Shown here: piece after piece, positions 12,674 to 25,747 of the stretch | How positions within the stretch are numbered: the stretch's first letter is position 1 | Layout: every line of letters begins with the position of its first letter | From: Brachypodius melanocephalos | Lineage: Eukaryota > Chordata > Aves > Passeriformes > Pycnonotidae | Assembly (NCBI GenBank): GCA_013398615.1 | Contig: VZSR01003210.1 | Span: forward strand, 2,180,149 to 2,244,148 | Length of the DNA stretch: 64,000 nucleotides | Direction of reading: 5' to 3' | Notes under the pieces: generated by a model | What the model was told of the DNA's origin: nothing | The model's database searches: none | The model's input: only the letters and a program-made list of their open reading frames with translations | Position numbers and translations under genes: made by a program

Positions 12674-15450
12674 CAAGTTTTCACATGTTGACTACTTCTG
12701 CTGAAGAAAAAAAGAAGCATTCGTACGAAAGGAATTTTAGTTTGAAAATATTCTTGAGAACTTTTCTGCTTCTTATTTGGAGACTGAGATGATAAATGAT
12801 GTAAACAATTTTCTACAGCTCCAGTTGCAGACATCCTTGCTCAGATTCTGGTGAATACAATCATTGCACATTTTGAAAAGATGACATTGATGTTAGATGG
12901 GGTTAATCTCATGTATTACATGCCAAGCCACTGCACAGATATCCTGACTTGGAAGTAGAGAGCCAGCGTCTGACACTTGGAGCAACTTCTGTATTAAAAA
13001 TTATCAAAAGCACTTTTTTTTGACAGTCAAATATCTGTTTTATTGAAACTTATTGAAGTTAACAAATATGCCAACTTTTTGCCGTATCAGGCAGGAAAAT
13101 GCTGTTCTGGACTGGCTTGAATTTCTCCTGCACACACTGGTCTGACACAGCTGAGGCTCAGCCCCACCAGGGCAATCCTCTCAGTCACCAAAGTGAGATC
13201 CAAGGGCTTTGCCAGCACAGGATCCATTCACCTGGGCAGGTTCTGGGAAAACCTAATGGAGACCACGGAGAAGAAACAAAAAGGGAACTGCAAACCCCTA
13301 ATTAACCTTTCTGATGAAGCACTGAAAACTGTTCCTGCAGAAAGAAGTCGTACTATAAATAGTTGCATCGCTGTTTTTTAATCAGTTTTCATAAAACCTT
13401 GATTTCTAAGCTTTTCTGTTAGAGCAGGAAAGCCTGCCCAGAACTGTGCACATAAGAATTTGCTGTATAGCACTACAAGGCTTGATTTGGTTGGGTTTTC
13501 ACAAGCCTTATAATTTGTGAGACTTCACAAATATACCCAGAATTGGTGACTCGATTACTTAAACACCCCTTTTCTCTCCTTGCCAAGCTGAGAGCCACAT
13601 CTTCAAGCCCTGCATCTCAAGAAGAGGGCTCAGTGCATGCAAAATAAGCTTTTTTTTTGTCTTTACTCTGGTCAAATCACACCACAGAAAATCCCAAGTC
13701 TTCTGTAGATAGCAAGTGATTGTTCTTTTGCCAGGCAATGCCTCTTCCTGACCAGCTCTCAGCACACCAGAACAAACAAGTTTATTAAAATTAAGGCACT
13801 CTCCTACCACTTCCACTACTACATGGTATCTCAAGTGCACACTTCACACATCACACAACACTGGAACATTCTTCTCTGCTTGGACATCTGTTAGAGACAG
13901 CTCCAGCTTGGGGAAAACAGCTTACCTTGCTGATCACAACAGCACACAGGGTCTGGAGTTTGTTTTACACCAGCTGAGGGTTACTGTAGGGCAGTCAAAT
14001 GTCATTCTACTTCAAACACACTGAAATTAGTACCAACCTGGAATTGTTACTTTATGTTTCCAAGAGACACTTGTTTGATTAAACTTATTTTCTTGTACCT
14101 TACTAGACAATCAAAGATGTAAGCTCACATTGCATGTCTGAATTTTTAATAATTAACCAATATATATAGTTTACAGCTCTGCATTTTGCACTGACCAGCA
14201 TTTCATGAGGTACATTTTATTCTCTCTCAGGCCTCACAGCCAGGTTTCCTTGTAAATCCAAGAATTAGGTAATAAAAAGGAAATAAATTCATACAGGAAG
14301 TTTCTGGACCATAACACAATACACCAAACACCAAAGCATCCCTTCTTTGGCACTGTCCTGCTTATTGACACCCCTTGTACACCCTCTTCAAGCAGTGCAC
14401 TTGTATAAGAAAGTTTAATTCCAGGTTTCAGATCCACCTTCATCCCACACAAAATTACTAAGGGAAGATGTCTTGCAGGATTCCTTAGGACAATTAAATG
14501 GGCAACATTTATAGCACCAGCACCCAAATAATCCTGCTGGGATCAAGAGAAATCAAAACTGCTTGCAGCAGGGCACAAGTGCTTGATCTTCTCAGTGGTC
14601 CATGTACCTTCTGCATGTTTCTCAACACAGTATTAGAGACCCTTCCACTGCAGGCCAGTCCTGCAGTGCAGAACCTGATAATCAGAGTAATTTTCAACAG
14701 ACATTGGCTCATTCCTTTGAACTACAGCTGCTCATGGGCCTCCAGGGCAGTTTGGAAACCAGCAATTATTTCAGCAAGTATTTTTAAGTCACGACCCAGG
14801 AGCAGTCGACAGGGAGGATTACATCCTGCAAGCCTCTGCAGAGATCATCCACTGTCTCTGTCTGGCAAGCCTGAAGGCAGTGTGGCACAAGAACATCCAA
14901 TGTTGTCTGAAACATCACACAGTTGCTTCTCACTCTGAGCACACTTCCAGTAATTTCTCTTTGTACATACAAAAGGGCCATTTTTAGGGAAACCTGGATG
15001 ACTGGGGTTGAGTCAATCACTGACCTAAACAATGCACAGCTCTAAGCCTTTGTAAGCAGGTGGGTTTGGCAAAAGAAATCTGGTTCACACCTTTCACCCG
15101 CAATTACAGATTCCTAACTTCCTAATTTGAGTTCTGGAGCTTGTTCTCTATCCAGGAGGGAGACAGATTCCTTCACATGTGTACATTTAGGACAACGCAT
15201 TTTTTAAAACCAACCACATTCTTTTACTGAGAAAAAAAATACTTTAAAAAGACAACTGTTTTGTCCCTTAAAATGCCTAAAAAGAACATTTTCTCTTCCA
15301 CCAGCTAGAATTCAAGTTTTGAGGTGTGACAAATGAAAAATGCACACAACCTTTATTTTTAATAAAGTACTTTTCAGCAAATCACTCAAGTCTTCAATCA
15401 CTGAAATAGGGAATGACTGGCAAAAGAGCAAGAGTCAGCTTGATGTCACA
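12674..15450. other. Non-coding DNA, no gene recognised
   Basis: Unique-looking DNA. The longest open frame is 146 codons on the plus strand at 14498-14938, overlapped by minus-strand frames; none shows a domain or a repeated family pattern. No repeat consensus recognised. Confidence 0.65.
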
Positions 15451-15462
15451 CTTCAGAAAACC

Positions 15463-15468
15463 TTTATT
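15463..15468 (-). promoter_or_regulatory. Poly(A) signal AATAAA on minus strand
   Basis: TTTATT on the plus strand, reading AATAAA on the minus strand, lies about 120 bases downstream of the stop codon of the 187-codon minus-strand frame that ends at 15588. A second AATAAA lies at 15352-15357. The motif is common by chance in AT-rich DNA, so its value depends on transcript data. Confidence 0.3.
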
Positions 15469-15587
15469 TTACATTTTAGCGAGGGCAATTAGAATTGTGT
15501 AAGTAACTGGACAGTCAACAACAAAACAGTCGCCAAATGAGACTCATCTGAAACTCAGTCTGCCTTCACATCTGTGAGCTCCTTCCC

Positions 15588-16151
15588 TTACTTCCAGAGG
15601 GAATGAAAGGAATCATGACAGAGGCAAAGCATGGAATGTTTGGAGCGATGTGCCAAAAGCAGAAGGAACCTGAGCGGTTCAGCCTCTTTGCACAGACCCT
15701 GCGTGCGTAACTGCAGGAAAACACGGGCTGTCTGCGACTGTGGAGGAGAAATAATTAACAGGCAGGTCTTGAAAAAGCCTCTGGCTTTCTGAGTAATTCT
15801 GTATCCTAGTGTGAAGCAGGGACAGGAAGGAAGCAATGCAGTACATGAGTGGGACTGTTCTTGTCTGAACACAGAGACTGAAACACAAAACCCTGATAAA
15901 CTTGGGAACTGGAAAAAAGCACAGCCCTCCAGCAGGTAGCTAACAATACACTCTAAGCTTTGGAAACTGTAAAGAATTACTTGTTCACAGCATTCTTCTG
16001 TTTTAAAACAAGTAGGACTGGGATGAAAGTCTGCCAGTGTGCCTAAGAAGAGCTTCAGATCCTGGCCTAAAGTCAGATCTTTGGAGTATAGTTCTAGCAA
16101 GTTACAAGGCAGCTGTACCCTCAAAATCCTGATTTGAAAGAAATACAGCAT
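15588..16151 (-). other. 187-codon open frame, unknown, probably not a gene
   Basis: The longest open frame in the window. The predicted product is rich in Leu, Phe, Cys and Ser, begins MLYFFQIRIL, and shows no signal for a known domain, no cysteine spacing of a zinc finger, and no clear transmembrane pattern despite hydrophobic stretches near residues 60-90. A minus-strand poly(A) signal lies about 120 bases beyond the stop. No splice acceptor or CpG-rich promoter is visible upstream. It may be a chance frame, part of an untranslated terminal exon or a long non-coding RNA, or an orphan coding sequence. I favour chance. Confidence 0.15.
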
Positions 16152-19100
16152 CTTATGCAGATAAAAAACAAGAGAATGGGTAAATGCTTCTCATTTGGGG
16201 ATTGAGAGGTGCAGGTGAGCTTGAAAAGGCCAAAGGCACAGGTAAACCCTGAGCTCTGGTAGACTCATCCACCCTTTTGGTGCAAACAACATTAGACATG
16301 AGTGTTCTACAGCCTGGCACTGGGGAGATGCTGGTGGGCTGCTGGCAGACCTGAGCCCCCAAGCCCAGGCTGCTTTGCCAAAAGCCACTCTGGGTACCTT
16401 TTTCCAGTCATCAGGGAGGGAGCAGACAGCAGCCAAATGAACAGCAGCAGCCCCTCTGAGGCATCACAGCCACAGAGGGGACTCTTCCCATCACACTGCC
16501 ACCCCAGCTAAGGGAAGGAAGGATAAATGGCACAAGGATAAATGAGGTGGCCTCAACAGGCAGAAAGATGAGGCACCACCAAGTTGTTGTATGGATTAAG
16601 CTCTCCAGTAGTGCCAATACCTTTAGCTGTGCTGGGAGATCCATAAATGACCTGTGCAGTTTATTTTGCAATATTAGAAAATCCTTCAAACAGACATTGA
16701 AAACAGATTTTGATTAAGGCAGAATTTTAAGGTTCTGGTGGCATTTGTCTTTTTAAGATGGTTTACATTAAATCTAATCTCCATAATTACTCAGATATCT
16801 ATTCTAAAATCAGCAGCTAAGCAAAAAAGGCCCAAAAAGAACCATGCACAAAGAACCAACAACGAAACCCCATAAAAAATCAACCAACCAACAAAAACCC
16901 ACCACCAAATTTTCCTTCGCTGCAAATAATGAAGTATAGAGAGTCCTAATCTTGTCAGACCTTCCACCCATGAGCAAAGTGATCAGATTCCTGACCTGAT
17001 CACCTCCAGAGGGGCCCTGTTATTAACTTTAAGGATGGTCTAACAGGGAAGAGTACCAGCTGCAGCTCCAGGAGCAACCCAGAGAGACCAGAATTTGCTG
17101 TTCACCAGAAATCTGAGAAGCAATGGAGTCACCTTCCTCAACAACACTCTGGCTCACCTTGAGCACAGCTGCACTGAGCAGAGAGCACAGCCAGCCTCGG
17201 TACAATCAAAAGATAGAGCAGGTTATAAATGATGGTGCTTTCCAAGTAAATGTTACAATTTCTTTAATATCCTCTTGTCCAACTGAGAGAGTTGTTGATG
17301 ACAGACAGGTTTAGGCTTTCTCTCCAGTCCTTATGTCATATAAAACTCTTAACAGGCACCAGTCTTAACAAGAACCAAATAGCACATGGACCTGAGTTCA
17401 TGCACATTGCTGCTGTGCACCCACACAGCAATTCTTGCACCTGGCTCTTTTGACACCCATTGTATCCTGTTGCTATTCACGGAATAATAGACAGATCCCA
17501 GGTGATATTTTGCCTCCTACAGAGCATTTTTAACAAAGAAATTCAAAGAGAGCCTTCTAAAAGAGGTCCTGAAAAGCATCCAAAATCCAAGGCAATGCTT
17601 CCACTAACCCTTGATTTATATTATTTAATCCCTTTCAGCAAGAAGGATAAATTGCAACAAAGTCATGCTTCAGTTATTTTCAGGGCTAGTTGTTTAAGAT
17701 TATTACAACAGTAAGGCTATAAATATACACCCTGTGAAGGTAAGCATCAGAAAGAAAGATGAGCAGGTGTTTTTCTCTAAGGCTTACCAGTTGTTCAAAT
17801 GCAAAAATCAGTGGTTTTTTTCCCAAATTCCAAGGTAAGTGCATCTTTGGACACAGCATTTTATTGACAGAGAAAGCTTTGACAAAGTGCACACTGAAGA
17901 GTACATAATTTTCTAACACTTGCTGCTTTGCTAATCTCCATAAACTTAATGCTTCAGTATTCAAATTTCCACTTAAAGTGACAAATTTCAAGTCCTTTTG
18001 GTTGAAGGGAAGAAGAGAAAAATGCGTTCTTTGCTAAAGCAACAGTGATGCTTATGCAAAACTCCTTTCACAGAATATTCATATCTTAAAAAAAATGGAA
18101 ATACTTAATTTACCATGTGGCAATCAGACTGAATGAGTGTCAGACTGCCAAAACATACATGATAAAAAGTCCACCGTGGGTCAAAGGCTGTCAGGTGGCT
18201 GATTTCTTTCCCCTGTATTTCCTGTTATTCTCTCTGCAGGGAAAATAAATAAAAGGACAGGGTCCACATTTATTCTCTGAACTTCATTCATTCAGTCCAG
18301 TAGTAGTTTAAATCATACAAGGTTTGATTGCATCCCGCATGGATGAAATTCACCATCATCATCTTATTTCTTTATTTCCTTTCTCAGGTAGAACAGCAGT
18401 ACCTGGTGGTAATCCTCCCATCCCTAATGCTCTGGCTGAAACAGTCCTACTTCTAAAAGCTGTTGGCACTTACAAAGTGCATCAAAACAAATAAAAAGCA
18501 ACTAAAATGCTCTCGCCCTGATGATGTCCCTGCTTTTGTCAAGAGCTACAGCAAAATAAAAATGTGTAAGTAAGTTGACCAACTTTTCTCTCTTGCACTT
18601 CCAAAGATATTTTTGACAGCACAACATAAAACATATACACCACAGTTTTTTGCAATTAAAAAAGAAAAATAGGCTGAGACTTAACTTCTGAGATCATCAC
18701 TCCTTTCTTTGAAAACCACTGAGATGCACTGGTAGTTAAAACCTCCTGTAGAACAGCAGCACAAACAACTTCTCAGTGAGGACAAGAAAAGCTGTGTATC
18801 CTCCCAAAATTCAGAAACAGACCTTCAGGAAACAATGCTCAGCCTCAAAATTCAACGTCTACCTCTCCACTCATCTGCTGTTCCCAGCTGGGGCACTCCA
18901 GGCCCATGATCTAACACCACCACCAGTCTGCAATTCCAAAGAGCCCTTCTCAAGCACTCATGGGCTGCCCAGGACCCAGCTCCAGGCTTTAGTGCAGCTC
19001 AGCTTGTAATTTTAGCATGTCCACAAGTGCACTTGTAGAAAAAAACCACAACAGCAGAACCACAACTTCAGACTCTGCAGCCATTCAATTTTACAAGAGG

Positions 19101-22100
19101 CAGTAATAGAGTGGGACGTTTTCTCTAGTAGATTATTTTATTATGTCTAAATTTAGACATCTATCACTGGAATAATTACAAGAAACACCTAGAAATTAAT
19201 TACATCTGTATCCATCAGCATATTTATGCCAGCATTATAACCATGTGGTATCTAAGCATCTTACAGAATTTACAACCAGAAGAGAGCATTAGTATCATCT
19301 TGTCAGGCTTGCTGAATAATACAGGTCATAAAACTATACAGTAATTTCTACATTAAGCTTGGTGCAGCTGGAGCCTTGTCTTCCTATTAAAAAAAAACTA
19401 CCAGTTTAATACCGAGCAAAGAATTGTTTAAAACATCCTTAAAAACCGCTTTCTGCCTTAACTGGGAAAATGCTTACACTACTATGTGCAAAGTTCAGCA
19501 GTTTCAGCACCCAGCTGACAAATTATCATGGACACAGTTCAAAAACTCCTCTAAGTTCTCTATCTATATATGCATTTAAAGACTAAGGTTGATGAGTGAA
19601 GGGAGCATAATAACTGTACTGCATAATGAAGAACCTGGGAAGCTCAACACACATTTCCTCAGAAGAAACAAGGTCCCTTTTGCAAGTTTTAGCACCAAAG
19701 GTAAACAATGAAAATTTCTCTCCTCTGTGGCAGCTGAGAAGCATAAAGCAGCAACTACAGAAAAGCACAGGAGAGCACAATGGCCCAGTGAGAATGGAAG
19801 ATGAAATGAAAATAAGGACCTGTCAGTTGTTACAGATTTTAGTGCTGTGCTAAAGTGCCTCTAGAACTGCCCTGCACACAAAGCACCTGGAGTCTTATGG
19901 GAAAATGTATCTCAAAAGAGGCATCCCAAATCGTATGAGAGAACAAAACTTACTGTGGCTTTTGGCTAGGAATCCAAAATCAGAACTGGGATTTATATTT
20001 GTCACTGGGAAGTGATACACGCCAAGGAGTAACAAAACTGAAACATACCTGCCATGTGTCTGGACTGATTTTTATACTGCCAAGGAAAGCTCTACTGTAC
20101 TGTAAGCAGAGAGCACACATCCCAGATCTCATTGGAGCTGTAAGTACTGGTATAAATTGTGAAACTTTCCACTAAAGAACATGCTGGATATGATTTACTA
20201 AGTTTGTTAATTTAAGGATGGAAGAAACTGCCTCAGTTACTGCTCTGAAAAGCAGAATCATTAGCACTTCAGGTGATGACTGCAGTGAGAAAAAGCAGGA
20301 ACACCTGCCTTTCTTGCTTACACAGAGGGCCTGAGCTGGATTTTGCCTCTCAAACACCTTCATTCCAATTCCACATCTCTCATGCAGGGCAGGACTGACT
20401 GAACCCAAAACAACTGCCCTCTGTACCTTCCCTGCCTTTTACCGAAGCATGTCAAGACCTCTGGATGTTGAAGAGCACTGCAACTCCTGATTAGTGAGCT
20501 GCTTTCCCAGCTGAACAGAAAAACAGACAATATTTGGGGCTCTTCCACACAATTAGACTTTGGTGAGATAGGGAGCTGGGATTCATAAAATCGTGGATGA
20601 TTTGCAACTTGCTCAGTGACTTCACCACTTTCAGTTCCAAGTCACTATACCAAGATCATAAATTCCAGCTTCACATGCTGCTTTTAATGATGCCCTTTGA
20701 AGACATCCACACCTGTCTGTACCTGACAATAATTTCTGCTGCATACTGGTTGCAGTACCAATAATTATGCTCTTGAGGATGATATTGATTAATATTATAA
20801 GGCATTATTTGATCCCATTGAGAATATTCTCAACAGGAGGTACTGAAGAATTACTGTTTAAATAAACATTTTCCGAGAATAATTAGTTTTGTCATCAGAT
20901 AATGGCAAAGCACTAAAAAGCACTGACATTTAAAATGTACAGTTCCTTTCCTTCAGGATTACCTGGAAATGACCTTGCAAGCCAGACTACTTTTTGTGGA
21001 AAAATTTGAGTGGTAGAACGTGGCAGTTTCCATCTCTCAGTGTGTGTGCACTGGCAGCTGTTGTTAAAGCACACAGAATCCCTGATTTAGCAAGACCTGG
21101 CAGTCGTATTCCATAAGCTCCAAGGTACATTTTCCAGCTCGTGTTTCACTGTTTGCACATGACATATGCTGAATACACACTGGATGATGGAAGCAAGCTG
21201 AGCTGATGGCACCAATTTCAGCAGAAGAGCTGATGACATTTGTCCCCCTCATCTATGGTGCACTTAGGGACATAAATACAACCCTTGTTTTTTTCACAAA
21301 GAGGAATGCATCACGAGTTGTATAGATATTTAAGGTATTCTATTAAATAGGGCAGAGCAGGACTAACTGAGAAAAGAAAGAATTCAAATCAATGAAATAG
21401 TCCTAGCCAACAAAAAATTAATTCAGGTACTGTAAATGGCATAACAATGTCCTTCCTCACATAAGTAAAAGCAGTAATAGCAGAAAAAACAAGCAAATTG
21501 ACATTACTGCTTTGGATGAATATTTCAGTGGCCATCTTAGGAAAAATCCATCCCCATGGAAAGACTTATTTTAAAAGACTATGCTGCACTATTCTGATAA
21601 ACCAATCTAACTCAAGTATTGCTGCCCTGGAATAAGAGCAGGTAACACCTGCTCATTAACCACCCCAAGCAGCAGAAGCCTGCAATCGCTGGATACAAAC
21701 CTTGGAAAAGCAGCTCTCCCTGCTCCTGTGGTTATGCCCATATTACACCATTTCTAATCTCTAGGACCACCAAGACCTGAGCTAAATTAGCAGCACTTTA
21801 GCACACAACTTCTCACAGACACACACACAAATGTCAAGACAAGATCACAAGGAGCAATGTGTGCAGGAACAGGGCTCCATCCTCCTTTGTTTTCCAGAAG
21901 AGTTTGACTCGGACTGCACAACTGCTCCCCACCCCAAACACAGGCAAACAACACTTTGTTATCCTACAACTGCCACATGATTAATACAACTGTCTGGTGC
22001 CTTCTTGGTGCTGGCTTATTAACAGCAATTAGCCAGATATTTAAAAAATATTTGCTAGCAACCCTAGTGCGGTTTCCAAACTGCAGTTTCCAAATGTGCT

Positions 22101-23311
22101 GGGTCCTGCTACTTTTCCTATTAAACATTAAAAGGGAAAGCTGTGGGCACACAGAAGCTCTAGTAAAATATGGCTGGCTGGCATTATGGCACACACCAGG
22201 TAAATATCCCTTCTCATTGCCTGAAGTGTGGTGCTGATCTTCCTAAGAACACCTGCCCCAATAAAAAGGCAGTCATTTATTACTCTCTGAAGTGCAACAA
22301 ATCCAACTTTTAGCTGGTATTAGAAGAGCTTGCCCTGACAAAGAGTTTTACTCTTCCCCTTTGATAGGTGTAGTACACAATCATCATACAGAAAGAATAT
22401 TTTTTGTTGCCATTAAAAAAAAAAAAAAAAACAAACACAAGAATTATTGTAGCTTGTAAAGCAAGTAAAAACTACAGGAGCACAGAGCAACTTCAATGTA
22501 GAAAAAGAGGATTTTTGATCCTTTGGTCTACTATATAAAAAGAATTAAATGTGATCTAATCCCTTCAGTGGCTTTTCAAACTCTATCTGGCTTTTTTTTT
22601 CCCTCAAGGATTTGAGTGAATAGCTAAATTTTAAGACATGAAATCTTACAAAAAGGGTGAGGGAAGAAAGCAACAGGAAAAAAAGGGAGGAAAAAAGCAG
22701 GACACATAAGATCTGGCAGGTATATGATTCAAAATGACTTTAGACAAGATTTTCCACCATCTGCAATCCAGAGTGAAAGGAGGCCACGCTTTGTGCACTC
22801 TTGCACCAGACACCACAGGGATCATCTGACCTCATATTGCAAAATAAACCATCTTTATCACATCAAATTTGGTTACAACTGAAGTCTTAATTCTGGAAAA
22901 AAATGCAGCAGGTGTTCTCATTAGCCCATAATTTCAGTGCATATTTTTCTTCTCAGCTAGTAGACTTAAGAAAAAAAACGAACAAACCCCCAAACCTAAA
23001 AAGGACATAAAGCATCATCTACTTCCTTAGTGCTCCATCCCCATTTTACAAAACCATGCTGCTAGCAGTAAAACCTCTAAAAAACATAACCATATTTTTA
23101 TCCATGGTAGCCAATACTCACCTGTACAATCATTAAGCCATTGCCCAAGATGATGGGAGTGGAACCCCATCATAAAGGGTTCCCAACTCTACAGAAAAGC
23201 AAAAGCAGATAGTCTAAATCCCAGGATCAGGAGAGATGGATCACTGTCACCCTGATTTTCTGGCCTTCTGATGTTTTTGCATTCTTGCAATGGAGTTCTC
23301 ACAGACTTTCA
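16152..23311. other. Non-coding DNA, no gene recognised
   Basis: Long unique-looking stretch. Open frames are all about 100 codons or shorter, often overlapping on both strands, without recognisable products. Contains a CA-rich patch near 16860-16910, short ACAC runs near 21816-21832, an A-run at about 22414-22431, and a purine-rich stretch near 22650-22705. An AT-rich segment near 20770-20900 with TTGATTAATATT and AATAATTAG cores resembles conserved non-coding DNA but is unproven. Confidence 0.65.
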
Positions 23312-23542
23312 TGTAAACAATGTATATTTTTGGAATTATCTTCTTTTGTTTACACTTTTCTCCTCTGGGAGGAGACAAATTGACAGACTGCGATTTTCAC
23401 CAGTGAGGCTGGAGAGGTGGCAACTTCATTCTCCAACCTCTGACCGTTTTCTAGAAACCTATATAAATGGAGTCAGGAAAAATAAACTTGTTTCCTTTGC
23501 CACAGAACTCGATCCCGAGTGCATCTCGGTCCAATAGCGACA
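23312..23542 (+). mobile_element. Short retroviral LTR, plus strand, next to gap
   Basis: The segment shows LTR architecture: a TG start (TGTAAACAA), a TATA box (CTATATAAA, about 23459-23467), an AATAAA poly(A) signal about 20 bases later (near 23483), the phrase CTTGTTTCCTTTGCCACAG, and an end in GCGACA. This order and wording match songbird endogenous retrovirus LTRs. No matching target-site duplication is found and no primer-binding site is evident in the 37 bases before the gap. An 88-codon open frame across it is an artefact. Boundaries are approximate; a retroviral coding region, if any, would lie in the gap. Confidence 0.65.
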
Positions 23543-23579
23543 GATCACCAAGCAGGGTTGGGCAGTGACAGCCCTGAGC

Positions 23580-23679
23580 NNNNNNNNNNNNNNNNNNNNN
23601 NNNNNNNNNNNNNNNNNNNNNNNNNNNNNNNNNNNNNNNNNNNNNNNNNNNNNNNNNNNNNNNNNNNNNNNNNNNNNNN
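23580..23679. other. Assembly gap of 100 N
   Basis: Exactly 100 unknown bases, the usual placeholder for a gap of unknown length. It starts 38 bases after the apparent LTR end, so missing sequence could be retroviral. Open frames called across it are meaningless. Confidence 0.98.
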
Positions 23680-25700
23680 AGGGAGGACAAGGTAGATACC
23701 CAGTTTCTTTTTCTCTTGCTTATTACTGACTCCAGACTCGCTTGTGCTGAGATAATTTGCCATTAGTTGTGTACTTTGAGTATCCTCTGAGCTCAGCAGT
23801 CTCACAGAGATCGAGTTAGGAAGGAAATAATGATATGGACAAACTGAAAAAGGACAGCACAACAAAATAAAAAAGCTAGCAAAATAGTCCTTACTGTCAT
23901 TTTCTCTAAAAGGTGAAGGAAATATCTGGGATTAGCAAGATGATGGGCATGAAGCAAACATAGTGAGGATAGGAAGAGAAAAGGTTCTAAAATTGATTCT
24001 CTTCTCAGTGTTCAAGTGATCTGTGTCTATGGTAATAAGAGGAACCATTAATTTTACAACAATTCTAATTTTTTTTAGTTTATATTTTCTTGCTATAATA
24101 TTGCATCCTTGTTGGGAAGCATCCCAATAAACCCATGATTGTATAAGATACTACTTTCAGAAAGCACGTAGATGTCAAAAAACACATATTTGTGTATCCT
24201 CAAGTCTTGCTGATTCAGTTCAGCCACTTCCACCAGCTCAACATTAATGTGTTAATTAACACAACCCTCATTTTCGCTGGCTAAAGAGTTCTGCCATTGG
24301 CAGAGAAGACACACACAGTCCTGCTGGTTGCATGAATGCTTAAATCTCACAGAAAGGGAACCTCTGCTGGCTGCACACACATTTCACTTTTCTGAGCAAT
24401 AGATTTTATCCTTTCATTACAGTCCTATTCACCTGTAAACACTAATATTTACTTTTCAACCTGTACACCTTTTCCCTCACAGTAATTCTGTGGTCTGCAG
24501 GCAAGACGGCAAAGCTGTTCTTTAGTCCACAGCAGTCGATTACAAATGTCAAAATACAAGCAACATCCATTAAGAGATTTTGCTCTGCACAAATGTTTCA
24601 CAGTGTCAGTCGAATCCAAGTTCCACTGATGCTCTTTTGCAATCAAGTCTCTTTTACTTATTTGCCTTTCAACTCTTTAGTTCAGTGCTATGAAATGCCT
24701 TTTCAGGTTCCTGAAGGAAGCATAAATTAGGTGCTTCCTATCCATGGATACGCTGTCTTTGTGCTACAGCACTGCAGCTTCAGAGAGCATCTGTCCCTCA
24801 GGACAGGACCTACCCTCCTTTGATTCACACAAAGGTGTTGCCCAGCACATGAAAAAATAACCTTGCTTCTGAGTACTCTCTCCCAAAAATCTGCTCTTCT
24901 GCTGCAAGGTTTTCTGCTTTTTGCAGTATTGTATCTAATGCATGGAGCTCCACACTTCATTTGTAGGAACACAACTGCCAAAGACCTGCTCATGTCTCCA
25001 GAGGGATTACAGGTAGGAAAAACATGACAACAGAAAATGGAGGAGATGGGGGGGAGGTTTTGGAGAAAGAAGTGGAGAGAGCTGGGTTTATACTACAAAG
25101 GAAGACTAAAGATAGAATAATTCCCCTTTTTTTATACAGTATCTTTCTCCTAGCTCTGCTTTTTGCTGGTACTGTAAAAAGAAGGGAGATGAATTTCACC
25201 CTCAGATATGAGACTGCACACTAATAGAGAAAGATCCAGGGCATGCTGGATTCAGACTTAGACACCAGAACTGTAATCAAAAGAAAGGACTGTTCTTGCT
25301 TCAGGCTCTGAATTCATTCCCTTTCTCTGTCACTTAAATTACTGGTGTTTTTCTTAAACTATGCACACACATGAGTATTAGTTAAAACTTAACAAATGAG
25401 GACTGGCTCCCAAGGCCATTCATGCAAGGTGCCTATCAATTTCATATAAAGTAATTCTGCTTGCCAATGACTCAAATAAAAAAATATCTACACTGGGGAC
25501 ATGAAAAAAGAATAAATTACCTTAGACTAGAAAAACGAAGCAGCTGACTCTTCCTCTTCAGATGTCTTAGCTGACCTCTGTGGAAGTCTGGCAAGATTGA
25601 CCAGTGGTTTTAAGGTCAAGTTTGGAAACCAGAATACTGAGTGACTTTTCTTACTGGGAAGCATAAAGTCCATTCCTGCAATTAGTTTTCAAACTTTATA
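23680..25700. other. Non-coding DNA, no gene recognised
   Basis: Unique-looking sequence to the right of the gap. I do not see a second copy of the LTR found on the left side, so no closed provirus can be claimed. Open frames are under 90 codons and unrecognised. Confidence 0.65.
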
Positions 25701-25704
25701 GTTG

Positions 25705-25708
<4 letters not shown>

Positions 25709-25745
<37 letters not shown>
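25709..25745. repeat. CA dinucleotide microsatellite
   Basis: About 18 uninterrupted CA units following GTTGTATA. Likely length-polymorphic between individuals. Confidence 0.97.

Positions 25746-25747
<2 letters not shown>

Noticed and set aside
23271..23537. 88-codon frame left of the gap as a gene
   Set aside because: It lies across the LTR, including its TATA box and poly(A) signal.
23451..23865. Minus-strand open frames running through the gap
   Set aside because: They read through 100 unknown bases and have no meaning.
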